Below, one piece after another: positions 48,232 to 57,005 of a stretch of DNA of 64,000 nt. A program made the position numbers and the translations under genes. The DNA comes from Virgisporangium ochraceum (GTDB taxonomy: Bacteria > Actinomycetota > Actinomycetes > Mycobacteriales > Micromonosporaceae). Below the pieces are notes generated by a model. The model was not told the origin of the DNA. It saw only the letters and a program-made list of their open reading frames with translations, and ran no database searches. The stretch lies in assembly GCF_016863655.1 (NCBI RefSeq), contig NZ_BOPH01000084.1:38866-102865 (forward strand). The letters are read 5' to 3'. Every line of letters begins with the position of its first letter. Position 1 is the first letter of the stretch.

Positions 48232-50388
48232 ATGTCTGTTCCGTCGGTCGATCCGGTAGTCGACGCGAGGCACGCCGAGCCGTACCCGAGCGAGGCCGAG
48301 TACGGCGCGGCCGTCGTCGCGATCCGGGGCGCCGCCGAGGCGTACTATGCCGGCACCGACCTGGTGATCGACGACGCCGAGTACGACGCGCTCGTCGCGC
48401 GGGTCGCCGCCACCGAGGCCGCGCGGCCGGAGTGGACGGTCGAGGCGTCGCCGACGGTCACGGTGGCCGCCGGCGCGGCCGGTGGCGACGTGCCGCACAG
48501 CACGCCGATGCTCAGCCTCGACAACGTGTTCGACGACGACGGGCTGCGCGCCTGGGCGGTCCGGCTGGAGAAGCTGGTGGGGGGAGCCACCGGCGGGTAC
48601 ACGGTCGAGCCGAAGATCGACGGGATGGCGGTCTCCGCCCGGTACGTCGACGGGCGGCTCGACCGGCTCGTCACCCGCGGCGACGGCCTGGCCGGCGAGG
48701 ACGTCACGCCGCAGGCGCGGCTGGTCGCCGGTCTGCCGGCCACGCTGGCCGAGCCGGTCACCGTCGAGGTGCGCGGCGAGGTGTTCATGACCGAGGCCAA
48801 CTTCAAGCGGGCGAACGAGCTGCGCACCGGGCACGGCGAGCCGCCGTTCGCCAACCCGCGCAGCGGTGCCGCCGGCACGCTCCGGGCGCAGGACCGCAAG
48901 TACGAGGCGCCGTTGAGCTTCTTCGCCTACAGCGTCCAGGATCTGCCGGCCGCCGAGAACGGCGGAAACGGTGGATCTGTCGCCGAGAGAGGCGACACGC
49001 ACAGCGGCGCGATGGCCCGGGTCACGGCGCTGGGACTGGCGACGACCGGCGGGTCGACCGCCGGCATGGCCCGCTGCGCGACGATCGACGAGGTGGTCGA
49101 GGCGGTGCGCTCGCTCGGTGCCCGCCGGGGCGAGCTGGGGTTCGCCGTCGACGGCGCGGTGGTCAAGGCCGACCGGGCCGACGACCGCAACCGGGCGGGC
49201 TCGTCGAGCCGGGCTCCCCGGTGGGCGATCGCGTTCAAGTTCCCGGCCGACACCCGCACCACGGTCCTGCTGGGCATCGAGGTGCAGGTCGGGCGCACCG
49301 GGGTCATCACTCCGGTCGCGGTGCTGGCGCCGGTGCAGGTCGGCGGCGTCGTGGTCACCTCGGCGACGCTGCACAACTTCGACGACCTGGTGCGCCGCGA
49401 CGTGCGGGTCGGCGACACGGTGTTCGTGCGGCGGGCCGGCGACGTCATTCCCGAGATCACCGGTGCGCAGCACGACCTGCGTCCCGGCGACGCGGTCGCG
49501 TTCGAGCCACCCGACGTGTGCCCGCGCTGCGGCGGCGACATCGACCGGTCCCAGAAGCGCTGGCGCTGCGTGCGCGGCCGGGCCTGCGGCGCGGCCGAGG
49601 CGCTGCAGTACTTCGCCGCCCGCGACAGCATGGACATCGAGGGGCTCGGCGACACCATCATCCGCAACCTGGTCGCCCGCGCCCTCGTCGTCGACCCGGC
49701 CGACCTGTACGACCTCGACGTCGAGACGCTGTCGCAGCTCGACCGGCTCGGTCGCACGTCGGCCACCAAGCTCGTCGACAACATCCGCGCCAGCAAGGAG
49801 AAGCCGCTGTCCCGCGTGCTCACCGGCCTCGGCGTGCGGATGACCGGCCGGTCGATGTCCCGCCGTCTGGCCAGGCACTTCGCCACGATGCGGAACCTGC
49901 TCGACGCCGACGTCGAGGCGCTGCAACGGGTCGAGGGCGTCGGACCGGAACGCGCCACGGTCATCGCCGCCGAGCTGGTCGACCTCGCGCCGGTCATCGC
50001 GAAGCTCACCGAGCGCGGCGTGAACATGGTCGAGCCGGGTGCCACTCCCCCGTCAGCATCCCCGTCGGCGTCCCCCGCGGAGCCGGCCGCCGGCGGGGCG
50101 CTCCCCCTGCAGCGGGCCGACGGTACGCCGATGACCGTGGTCGTCACCGGTTCGGTGCCGGGCCTGACCCGCAACGAGGGCAACGAGGCCGTCGAGGAGC
50201 TGGGCGGAAAGTCGTCCGGTTCGGTGTCGAAGAAGACCGACCTCGTCGTCGTCGGCGACGGCGCCGGGTCCAAGGCCGCCAAGGCGGAGGAACTCGGCGT
50301 GCGCATCCTGCCGTCGGAGGAGTTCGCGAAGCTGCTCGCCGCCCACCGGGCCGGCGACACCGAGGCGGTCACCGCGATCCTCGGCTGA
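48232..50388 (+). CDS. NAD-dependent DNA ligase (LigA type)
   Basis: Ligase of 718 residues. The adenylation motif VEPKIDGMAV has the nucleophile Lys128; GEVFMTEANFKRAN and RWAIAFKFP are further nucleotidyl-transferase motifs; an OB fold (VGRTGVITPVAVLAPV), a Cys4 zinc finger (CPRCGGDI ... RCVRGRAC), helix-hairpin-helix repeats (MDIEGLGDTIIRNLV) and a C-terminal BRCT domain (VVVTGSVPGLTRNEGNEAVEELG) follow. The start at 48232 has GGGGGG nearby. An acidic Gly/Ser-rich insert (about residues 240-260) and the weak N-terminal Ia domain suggest it may be a second, accessory LigA rather than the main one. Confidence 0.9.
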   Translation: MSVPSVDPVVDARHAEPYPSEAEYGAAVVAIRGAAEAYYAGTDLVIDDAEYDALVARVAATEAARPEWTVEASPTVTVAAGAAGGDVPHSTPMLSLDNVFDDDGLRAWAVRLEKLVGGATGGYTVEPKIDGMAVSARYVDGRLDRLVTRGDGLAGEDVTPQARLVAGLPATLAEPVTVEVRGEVFMTEANFKRANELRTGHGEPPFANPRSGAAGTLRAQDRKYEAPLSFFAYSVQDLPAAENGGNGGSVAERGDTHSGAMARVTALGLATTGGSTAGMARCATIDEVVEAVRSLGARRGELGFAVDGAVVKADRADDRNRAGSSSRAPRWAIAFKFPADTRTTVLLGIEVQVGRTGVITPVAVLAPVQVGGVVVTSATLHNFDDLVRRDVRVGDTVFVRRAGDVIPEITGAQHDLRPGDAVAFEPPDVCPRCGGDIDRSQKRWRCVRGRACGAAEALQYFAARDSMDIEGLGDTIIRNLVARALVVDPADLYDLDVETLSQLDRLGRTSATKLVDNIRASKEKPLSRVLTGLGVRMTGRSMSRRLARHFATMRNLLDADVEALQRVEGVGPERATVIAAELVDLAPVIAKLTERGVNMVEPGATPPSASPSASPAEPAAGGALPLQRADGTPMTVVVTGSVPGLTRNEGNEAVEELGGKSSGSVSKKTDLVVVGDGAGSKAAKAEELGVRILPSEEFAKLLAAHRAGDTEAVTAILG

Positions 50389-50432
50389 GGCCGGGCTGCG
50401 CTGAGGCGGGGCTGCGCTGAGGCCGGGCTCGG
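50385..50432. repeat. three tandem 16-base repeats at the end of ligA
   Basis: CTGAGGCCGGGCTGCG is repeated three times head to tail (50385, 50401, 50417) with one or two changes. The first copy contains the ligA stop codon, so the array is a recent 3' expansion outside the coding region. Confidence 0.75.
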
Positions 50433-50444
50433 GGCTGGCGTGCC

Positions 50445-50475
50445 GCTGCCGCGAACCTGTGGGGTCCGCGGCAGC
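50445..50475. terminator. hairpin between convergent ligA and TM2 gene
   Basis: GCTGCCGCG (50445-50453) pairs with CGCGGCAGC (50467-50475). It lies between genes that end towards each other. No T-run is present. Confidence 0.6.
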
Positions 50476-50498
50476 GGGTTCGCGTCGGCGTCGACGCG

Positions 50499-50729
50499 TC
50501 AGCGGGCCAGGGCGTGGCCGTCCTTGTCGGAGAACTTGCCGATCAGGATCATGATCAGGTCGATGAGGACCCAGATGCCGAAAAAGCCGCCGATGGTCAG
50601 GATCTGCACGATGGCGGTGCCGACCTTGCCGACGTAGAAGCGGTGCGCGCCGAGCATGCCGACGAACAGGCAGAGCAGCAGCGCGACGATCCAGGACTTC
50701 TGGCCGGTCTGGGTGGCGGTCGTGGTCAT
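50499..50729 (-). CDS. TM2-domain membrane protein
   Basis: Small protein of 76 residues with two membrane helices: WIVALLLCLFVGMLGAHRFYVG and LTIGGFFGIWVLIDLIMILIG. The G-A-H-R-F-Y-x-G segment between them is the TM2 motif. The N-terminal 15 residues are polar. The ATG at 50729 has AAAGGGG seven bases upstream. Function is unknown in bacteria. Confidence 0.88.
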   Translation of the reverse strand: MTTTATQTGQKSWIVALLLCLFVGMLGAHRFYVGKVGTAIVQILTIGGFFGIWVLIDLIMILIGKFSDKDGHALAR

Positions 50730-50875
50730 GATGGTCCCCTTTGGACAATGCGGTTTCGTTTGTGTGCAGGCGTTTCCCGCCGGCTGACGCGAATGCGACA
50801 GCACCGATCGGCAAACCGGCGCAGGTTATGAACAACCACCACACGATCGCCACACGGTTCAGCCGACCGGACGAG

Positions 50876-50903
50876 TTGCCGACACTCCGCCGGTCGCTAC
50901 TAT
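50876..50903 (+). promoter_or_regulatory. promoter of the large secreted-protein gene
   Basis: TTGCCG (50876-50881), 16-base spacer, TACTAT (50898-50903). Transcription would begin at about 50910, which is the GTG start codon; no RBS precedes it, so a leaderless mRNA is likely. Confidence 0.6.
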
Positions 50904-50909
50904 CCCGCG

Positions 50910-53900
50910 GTGGTTCCGTTAATCGGCGGTGGTTCGTCCCGTCGCGGCCGGCACGCATCGATACCGACGTTCACGACGAAGAGCCTGTTGACCAGGCGCC
51001 GCCTTGTCGCGGCCACGTCGGTCCTCTGGTTGCTGGCCGCCGGGATCGTGGCCGGGCAGCCCGCCTCGGCCGAGGAGTTCTGCCCGCACAACGCGATCGT
51101 CTGCGAGAACCAGAACAACGCGGGCGTCGACGACACCGAGTGGGACGACATCCACGGCGCCGGCGACTCCGACATCCAGGGGTTCACGACCGACATCAGC
51201 GTCAACCGGGGCGGCACCGTCGAGTTCAAGGTGTCGACGGTCGCCACGGCGTACCGCGTCGACATCTACCGCATCGGCTGGTACGGCGGGAAGGGCGCGC
51301 GCAAGGTGCACACGCTCGAACCCGATCCGGCGCTCGCGCAGGACCAGGACGACTGCGTCACCGACCCCGACACCGAGATCTACGACTGCGGCACCTGGCG
51401 CGTCTCCGCGACCTGGTCGGTACCGGCGACCGCCGTGTCCGGGGTGTACGTGGCGAAACTGGTACGCACCGACGGCGAGTCCGGCACCAGCCACATGATC
51501 TTCGTCGTGCGCGACGACACGAGCACGTCGGACCTGTTCTTCCAGACGTCCGACGCGACGTGGCAGGCGTACAACGACTTCGGCGGCTCCAACTTCTACT
51601 GGGGCGGGCCGCAGGGCCGGGCGCTGAAGGTGAGCTACAACCGGCCGTTCGCCACCCGGCGGGTCGAGAACGGCCGCGACTGGTTCTTCAGCAACGAGTA
51701 CCCGATGATCCGGTTCCTCGAGCGCAACGGCTACGACATCAGCTACACCACCGACGTCGACTCCGACCGGCGCGGCAACCTCATCCGCAACCACCGGACC
51801 TTCCTCTCGGTGGGGCACGACGAGTACTGGTCGGCGCAGCAGCGGTCGCACGTGGAGGCCGCCCGCGACGCGGGCGTCAACCTGGCGTTCTTCACCGGCA
51901 ACGAGGTGTACTGGAAGACCAGGTGGGAGTCCAGTGTGGACGGTGCGGGCACGCCGTACCGCACGCTGGTCTGCTACAAGGAGACCTGGGCCGACCGCAA
52001 GCTCGACGAGAGCACCACCGAGTGGACCGGCACCTGGCGCGACCCGCGATTCAGCCCGCCCTCCGACGGCGGCCGGCCGGAGAATGCGCTGGTCGGCAAC
52101 CTCTACATGTCCAACAACACCGACCTCGCGATCCAGGTGCCGGCCCAGCAGGGCCGCAACCGGTTCTGGCGCAACACGTCCGTCGCCGCACAGAACGATG
52201 GCGACACCGCGACGCTCGCGCCGCACACCGTCGGGTACGAGTCCAACGAGGACCACGACAACGGCTTCCGGCCACCGGGGCTGTTCCGGCTGTCGACCAC
52301 CACCGGTCCGACCCCGGAGTACCTGCAGGACTTCGGCCGGTTCACCGACACCGGCACCACCACCCACCATGTCACGATGTACCGGGCCACGAGCGGTGCC
52401 CTGGTGTTCGGCGCCGGCACGATCCAGTGGGCGTGGGGACTCGACGACATCCACGACGGCATCCGGTCGGCGCCCGACGAGGCGATGCAGCAGGCGACCG
52501 TGAACCTGCTCGCCGACATGGGCGCGCAGCCGACCACGTTGATGTCCGGCCTCGACCCGGCCACCATGTCGACCGACTTCACCGCGCCGAGCGTCACGGT
52601 CACGTCGCCGGCGAACGGGACGTCGGTCGCCAACGGCGCGGCGGTCACGGTCTCCGGAACCGCGGTCGACGCCGGCAGCGGCGAGGTCGCGGGCGTCGAG
52701 GTCTCCACCGACGGCGGCACCACGTGGCACCCGGCCACCGGCACGTCGGCGTGGAGCTACACGTTCCACAGCAACGGTCCGGGCAGCCAGGTCGTGAAGG
52801 TGCGCGCGGTCGACGACAGCGGGAACCTCGGGCAGACGCCGGCGACGCTCGGCCTCACGCTCACCGGTCCGAGCACGCTGTTCGGGCAGCGGGTGCCGGC
52901 TCATCCGGCCACCGACGACTCCGGCGCGGTGACGCTCGGCGTGAAGGTCGTGCCGCAGACCGACGGCACCATCACCGGCGTGCGGTTCTACAAGGGCACC
53001 GGCAACGGCGGCACGCACACCGGCCAGGTGTGGTCGGCCGACGGCCAGCTCCTGCGGACCGGCACGTTCACCGACGAGTCCGCGAGCGGGTGGCAGACGC
53101 TGCAGTTCAGCCAGCCGCTGCCGGTCACGGCGGGCACCACCTACGTCGCGTCCTACCTCGCGCCGAACGGCCACTACGCCGCCGACGAGCGGTTCTTCAG
53201 CAGCCTCGACCACGTCGCGGCGCCGCTGGTCGCCCCGCGCGGGCGCACCTCGGGCGGCAACGGCCTGTTCCGCCCCGGTGCCGGCTTCCCCGTCGAGGCC
53301 TCGTCCCGGGACGTCAACTACTACGTCGACGTGATGTTCGTCGACGGTGGCGCGGCGCCGTCGGTGCTGACCACCTCGCCGGTGGCCGGCGCCACCGGCG
53401 TCGCGGTCGATGCCCGTCCCGGTGCGCTCTTCTCGCGACCGGTCGCGGCCGCGAGCGTCCAGTTCACGGTGACCGACGGGAGCGGCGCTCCGGTGAGCGG
53501 CGCCACCGGGTACGACGCGCCCACCCGCACCGCGACGTTCACCCCGGCGGTGGCCCTGGCGTACGGCGAGCAGTACACCGCGACCGTGACGGCCACCGGC
53601 GCCACCGGCACGCCGATGGATGCGCCGGCGACGTGGACGTTCACCACGTCCCAGTACGAACAGGTGTCGACGCTGTTCGGCTCCGGCGACGCGCCGGCGG
53701 TGACGTCGTCGGGTGACACCGAGGCGATCACGCTCGGCGTGCGGTTCACCCCGACCGTCGACGGGGAGATCGTCGGCGTGCGCTTCTGGCGCGGCGCCGG
53801 CAACACCGGCCCGCACACGGGAACGCTGTACTCGGCCGACGGCGACGAACTGGCGAGGGCGACGTTCCCGGCCGCCAGCGGAACCGGTTGGCAGAGCGTG

Positions 53901-54641
53901 GAGTTCGGAGGGCCGGTCGAGGTGACCGCGGGCACGACGTACGTGGTCGCCTACTACGCGCCGAACGGCAACTACGCGGTCAGCTCGGGCTTCTTCGGCA
54001 CCGGCTGGACCAACGGCGACGGCACGCTGACGGCGCCGGCCGGCTCCAACGGCGTCTACCGTTACGGCTCCGACGGGTTCCCCACCGGCACCTACAACTC
54101 CACGAACTACTGGGTCGACGCGATGTTCGTGCCCGACGGCCCGCCGCCGGGTCCGCCGACGCCGCCGAGCCCGCCGCCCGGGTCCCAGCTGATCTTCGGG
54201 CCGGGCGACACCCCGGCGGCGACCAACTGGGACGACACCGACGCGGTCGAGCTCGGCGTGCGGTTCAGCTCGACCGTGGCCGGCACCGTCGCCGGCGTGC
54301 GCTTCCACAAGGGCAGCCAGAACACCGGCAGCCACACGGGATCGCTGTGGTCGCCGACCGGGGAACGCATGGCGACCGGCACCTTCGTCGAGAGCGCCGA
54401 CGGCTGGCAGACGCTGCTGTTCGCGACGCCGGTGGCGATCGACCCGGGCGTGACGTACACCGTCTCGTACCACACGACGGTCGGGCGGTACTCGCTCACG
54501 GCCGGCGGCTTCGCCGAGCCGGTGACCCGCGGTCCGCTCACGGCGACGGGCTCGGTGTACCGCTACGGCTCCGGCGGCGAGGCCCCCACGACGGCGTCAA
54601 CCGGCAACTACTGGGTCGACGTGGTCCTCCTGGAGACGTGA
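50910..54641 (+). CDS. large secreted multidomain protein with DUF4082-like repeats
   Basis: Protein of 1243 residues. A signal peptide (LVAATSVLWLLAAGIVAG) ends near residue 54, after an unusually long polar N-terminus. Residues about 75-545 resemble the large N,N-dimethylformamidase beta-subunit-like domain, with VDIYRIGWYGGKGAR, SVGHDEYWSAQQR and FTGNEVYWKTRW. An Ig-like repeat (about 563-650), three DUF4082-like beta domains (starting near 653, 920 and 1093; each with TLGVRF/TLGVKV and YVxxYxAPNGxYA blocks) and a Big_5-like domain (about 815-910) follow. It is probably an extracellular carbohydrate- or polymer-acting protein; the enzymatic activity of the first domain is not proven. Confidence 0.85.
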   Translation: MVPLIGGGSSRRGRHASIPTFTTKSLLTRRRLVAATSVLWLLAAGIVAGQPASAEEFCPHNAIVCENQNNAGVDDTEWDDIHGAGDSDIQGFTTDISVNRGGTVEFKVSTVATAYRVDIYRIGWYGGKGARKVHTLEPDPALAQDQDDCVTDPDTEIYDCGTWRVSATWSVPATAVSGVYVAKLVRTDGESGTSHMIFVVRDDTSTSDLFFQTSDATWQAYNDFGGSNFYWGGPQGRALKVSYNRPFATRRVENGRDWFFSNEYPMIRFLERNGYDISYTTDVDSDRRGNLIRNHRTFLSVGHDEYWSAQQRSHVEAARDAGVNLAFFTGNEVYWKTRWESSVDGAGTPYRTLVCYKETWADRKLDESTTEWTGTWRDPRFSPPSDGGRPENALVGNLYMSNNTDLAIQVPAQQGRNRFWRNTSVAAQNDGDTATLAPHTVGYESNEDHDNGFRPPGLFRLSTTTGPTPEYLQDFGRFTDTGTTTHHVTMYRATSGALVFGAGTIQWAWGLDDIHDGIRSAPDEAMQQATVNLLADMGAQPTTLMSGLDPATMSTDFTAPSVTVTSPANGTSVANGAAVTVSGTAVDAGSGEVAGVEVSTDGGTTWHPATGTSAWSYTFHSNGPGSQVVKVRAVDDSGNLGQTPATLGLTLTGPSTLFGQRVPAHPATDDSGAVTLGVKVVPQTDGTITGVRFYKGTGNGGTHTGQVWSADGQLLRTGTFTDESASGWQTLQFSQPLPVTAGTTYVASYLAPNGHYAADERFFSSLDHVAAPLVAPRGRTSGGNGLFRPGAGFPVEASSRDVNYYVDVMFVDGGAAPSVLTTSPVAGATGVAVDARPGALFSRPVAAASVQFTVTDGSGAPVSGATGYDAPTRTATFTPAVALAYGEQYTATVTATGATGTPMDAPATWTFTTSQYEQVSTLFGSGDAPAVTSSGDTEAITLGVRFTPTVDGEIVGVRFWRGAGNTGPHTGTLYSADGDELARATFPAASGTGWQSVEFGGPVEVTAGTTYVVAYYAPNGNYAVSSGFFGTGWTNGDGTLTAPAGSNGVYRYGSDGFPTGTYNSTNYWVDAMFVPDGPPPGPPTPPSPPPGSQLIFGPGDTPAATNWDDTDAVELGVRFSSTVAGTVAGVRFHKGSQNTGSHTGSLWSPTGERMATGTFVESADGWQTLLFATPVAIDPGVTYTVSYHTTVGRYSLTAGGFAEPVTRGPLTATGSVYRYGSGGEAPTTASTGNYWVDVVLLET

Positions 54642-54833
54642 CGGAACACGAGGTACGCGGCGCCGGCGGCGATCAGCCACGGCGCCGCGACGACCACCGG
54701 GTCGATGGCCTGGTGCACGACGTCGGTGCGGTGGTGCCGCAGCCGACGGCCCGTAGAACGCGGCACCCACCGCCCAGCAGAGCGCGACGACGGCGGCGCC
54801 GCCCACGATTCCGACACCTGCCAGCCGTCCCAC
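54608..54833 (-). pseudogene. frameshifted two-TM membrane protein gene
   Basis: Two overlapping frames each hold half of a plausible protein. The frame starting at 54833 gives MGRLAGVGIVGGAAVVALC with a first helix up to YGPSA and then loses coding sense. The frame ending at 54608 picks up at DVVHQAIDPVVVAAPWLIAAGAAYLVF with a second helix and a basic end. The switch lies at about 54740-54755. The joined product would have about 70 residues. Its end overlaps the secreted-protein gene by 34 bases. Either a real frameshift or a sequence error. Confidence 0.5.
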
Positions 54834-54860
54834 CCGGCAACGGTATGCCGCTCGCGCGGG

Positions 54861-55775
54861 TCAGTGGTGGGTGGCGTACTCGTGGTCGGCGTGGCCGGCG
54901 GGCTCCAGCTGGAACGTCGAGTGCTCGACGTCGAAGTGGCCGGCCAGGCAGGCCTGCAGCTCGTCGAGGAGCTGGGGGGCGTGTCCGTCGTGGAAGCAGG
55001 AGGCGTCGACCACGACGTGGGCGGTCAGCACCGGTAGGCCCGAGGTGACCGTGTGCACGTGCAGGTCGTGGACGCCCTGCACGTGGTCCAGGCCGGTGAT
55101 GTGGGCGCGGATCTCGGCCAGGTCGACGCCGGCCGGTGCCGCCTCGAGCAGGATGTGCGCCGCCTCGCGGAGCAGCTTCACCGCGCGCGGGGCGACGATC
55201 AGGCCGATGAGCACCGACACGATCGCGTCGGCCCGGGTGAAGCCGGTCAGCGCGATCACCGCGGCCGCCACGAGGACGCCGACCGATGTGAGGGTGTCGG
55301 TGGCGACCTCGAGGAACGCGCCGCGCAGGTTGAGGCTGGCCGTCCGGGCCCGGTACAGCAGGGCGACGCCCACCAGGTTGCCGACCAGGCCGACGACGCC
55401 GAACACCGCCATCCCGCCGGCCTCGACCTCGGCCGGCTCGACCATCCGCCGCACGCCCTCGACCAGGATGTAGACGCCCATCCCGGCGAGCACCAGCCCG
55501 TTGACGGCCGCCGCGAGGATCTCGGCTCGGGCCCAGCCGAACGTGCGGTGTCCCGACGCAGGCCGCGCGGCGAGCAGCGCCGCACCGAGGGCCAGCGCGA
55601 CCCCGCCGGCGTCGGCGAGCACGTGCCCGGCGTCGGCCAGCAGCGCGAGGCTGCCCGTGACCCACGCGCCGACGACCTCCACGGCGAAGATCACCGCCGA
55701 CACGCAGACGACGAGCGCCAGCACGCGGCGGTGCCGCCCGGTGGCGGTCACCCCGTGGTCATGCCCGTGACCCAT
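54861..55775 (-). CDS. cation diffusion facilitator (CzcD-like) metal exporter
   Basis: CDF transporter of 304 residues that should export Zn2+ or a similar divalent metal in exchange for protons. The His-rich N-terminus MGHGHDHG is followed by six helices; LLADAGHVLADAGGVALALGA in helix II and GAFLEVATDTLTSVGVLVAA in helix V contain the paired His/Asp metal site (H-x-x-x-D type). The cytoplasmic C-terminal domain ends with HADHEYATHH. The ATG at 55775 has GGGGGGA before it. An A+T-rich palindromic site lies just upstream. Confidence 0.93.
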   Translation of the reverse strand: MGHGHDHGVTATGRHRRVLALVVCVSAVIFAVEVVGAWVTGSLALLADAGHVLADAGGVALALGAALLAARPASGHRTFGWARAEILAAAVNGLVLAGMGVYILVEGVRRMVEPAEVEAGGMAVFGVVGLVGNLVGVALLYRARTASLNLRGAFLEVATDTLTSVGVLVAAAVIALTGFTRADAIVSVLIGLIVAPRAVKLLREAAHILLEAAPAGVDLAEIRAHITGLDHVQGVHDLHVHTVTSGLPVLTAHVVVDASCFHDGHAPQLLDELQACLAGHFDVEHSTFQLEPAGHADHEYATHH

Positions 55776-55794
55776 CAGGTCCCCCCAGTAGTGC

Positions 55795-55818
55795 ACACAT
55801 GCGCATAATACTATGTGT
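55795..55818. promoter_or_regulatory. palindromic promoter/operator of the CDF gene
   Basis: ACACAT (55795-55800) and ATGTGT (55813-55818) are inverted, and ATGCGCAT (55799-55806) is itself a palindrome. On the minus strand TAGTAT or TATTAT gives the -10. This looks like the target of an ArsR- or MerR-type metal sensor, which is not encoded nearby. Confidence 0.55.
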
Positions 55819-55892
55819 CGCGCGTGCGGCGCCCAGAGGTCGCCTTACTGGAATCAGTCCAGAACCGTCGGTGCGGGCGCCGCGTCCCAGCC

Positions 55893-56438
55893 TCAACCGT
55901 GCGCGGGCGCCGCGGAGCGCGACCACGCCCCCAGCCTCCGCTCGGCCGCCAACGCGGCCGCCACCAGCGCGACCGCCGCGCCCCCGACGGCCAGAACCCC
56001 CATGACGCCACCGACAGTGGGGGCGAGGACGCTCGCGACGAGCAGCGCGCCCATGTGCAACGACTGGTCGATCAGGTACGGGCCCTCCCGCCAGCCGTGG
56101 CAGCGCTTCGCGCGGATCAGCCGGCGCACGATCCACCGCCGGTCGATGACCGCGTGGGTGCTGGACGACACCAGCAGGGCGGCACCGATCCCGGCGATCC
56201 CGAGCGGCGCGACGAAGCAGACCAGCCCGAGGGCGACCGCCTGCGTACCGGTGTAGCTCGCGACGTGACGCAGGCACGCCGACCAGCCGGTCCACGGTGG
56301 CACGCCGGCGGCCAGCTCCTCGGCGCTCGGCGCGGCCTTGGTGGTCGCGGCCCAGTCGGACTGCACCACGTGGTCACCGACCTGGTGCGAGGCGTACAGC
56401 GCGGCGAACGTGATGGCGGCCGTGGCTGCGGTCGACAT
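55893..56438 (-). CDS. DUF3307-like small membrane protein
   Basis: Membrane protein of 181 residues with about four helices. LYASHQVGDHVVQSDWAATTKA near the N-terminus (His, Asp and Gln in one helix) and SSSTHAVIDRRWIVRRLI in the middle fit the DUF3307 pattern, a family of unknown role often found on plasmids and integrated elements. No mobile genes are adjacent here. The ATG at 56438 is preceded by GGAGC. The gene stands alone. Confidence 0.65.
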   Translation of the reverse strand: MSTAATAAITFAALYASHQVGDHVVQSDWAATTKAAPSAEELAAGVPPWTGWSACLRHVASYTGTQAVALGLVCFVAPLGIAGIGAALLVSSSTHAVIDRRWIVRRLIRAKRCHGWREGPYLIDQSLHMGALLVASVLAPTVGGVMGVLAVGGAAVALVAAALAAERRLGAWSRSAAPAHG

Positions 56439-56567
56439 TTGTGCTCCTCGGATCGGTGGCCTGAGCGCAGTTGACCACAGATCCTGACGGCAGATGGCAT
56501 CGTGCGGTGGGAACGTCGGATGGTTGACGTCACCGCATTCCAGGGCTACCTCCGACTTGCGCGGCGG

Positions 56568-56588
56568 CGGTCGACGTGCCGTCGACCG
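56568..56588. terminator. hairpin after the thioredoxin-fold gene
   Basis: CGGTCGAC-gtgcc-GTCGACCG is a perfect 8-base stem, extended by flanking GCGGCGG/CCGCCGC. It lies 15 bases beyond the stop codon of the minus-strand gene at 56604. Confidence 0.65.
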
Positions 56589-56603
56589 TCACGACGGCCG
56601 CCG

Positions 56604-56969
56604 CTACCGGACCCGGCGCAGCGCGGCGACGACCTCGTCGACCTGGTCGGGCCGGTGCACGCCCGACTCCTTGTACAGCAGGGACCCGCCGTAGATCGCC
56701 GTCAACGTGGGCAGCTGGGAGATCTCCAGGGGGCCGGTGAGCCCCTTTACCGCGTCGACGTCGACCTTGCCGAACACCACGTCGGGGTGGCGCGGCGCGG
56801 CCCGCTCGAAGATGGGGTGGAACTGGCGCGACAACGGACACCGGTCGGCCCAGAAGTTGACGACGAGCCGCCCGCCCTGCCCCACCAGCCGATGGAACTC
56901 GTCATACGTCAGATCGACCGCGCCGACGGACGACCCCCGGCCGAAAACCCCACCCCGTAGCTCCACCAC
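56604..56969 (-). CDS. thioredoxin-fold protein lacking the second active-site Cys
   Basis: Thioredoxin-like protein of 121 residues. LVVNFWADRCPLSRQFHPIFERAA holds the active-site loop, with Cys44 but Ser47 in place of the second Cys (C-P-L-S). The cis-Pro loop is SQLPTLTAIY. The monothiol form cannot make a CxxC disulfide, so it is more likely a glutathione/mycothiol- or peroxide-linked monothiol protein, or a structural chaperone. Two GTG codons are possible starts at 56969 and 56966. The fold is complete otherwise. Confidence 0.78.
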   Translation of the reverse strand: MVELRGGVFGRGSSVGAVDLTYDEFHRLVGQGGRLVVNFWADRCPLSRQFHPIFERAAPRHPDVVFGKVDVDAVKGLTGPLEISQLPTLTAIYGGSLLYKESGVHRPDQVDEVVAALRRVR

Positions 56970-57005
56970 GGATCGACGGTACCAACTGGAGGCCGCATCC
57001 GTGAC

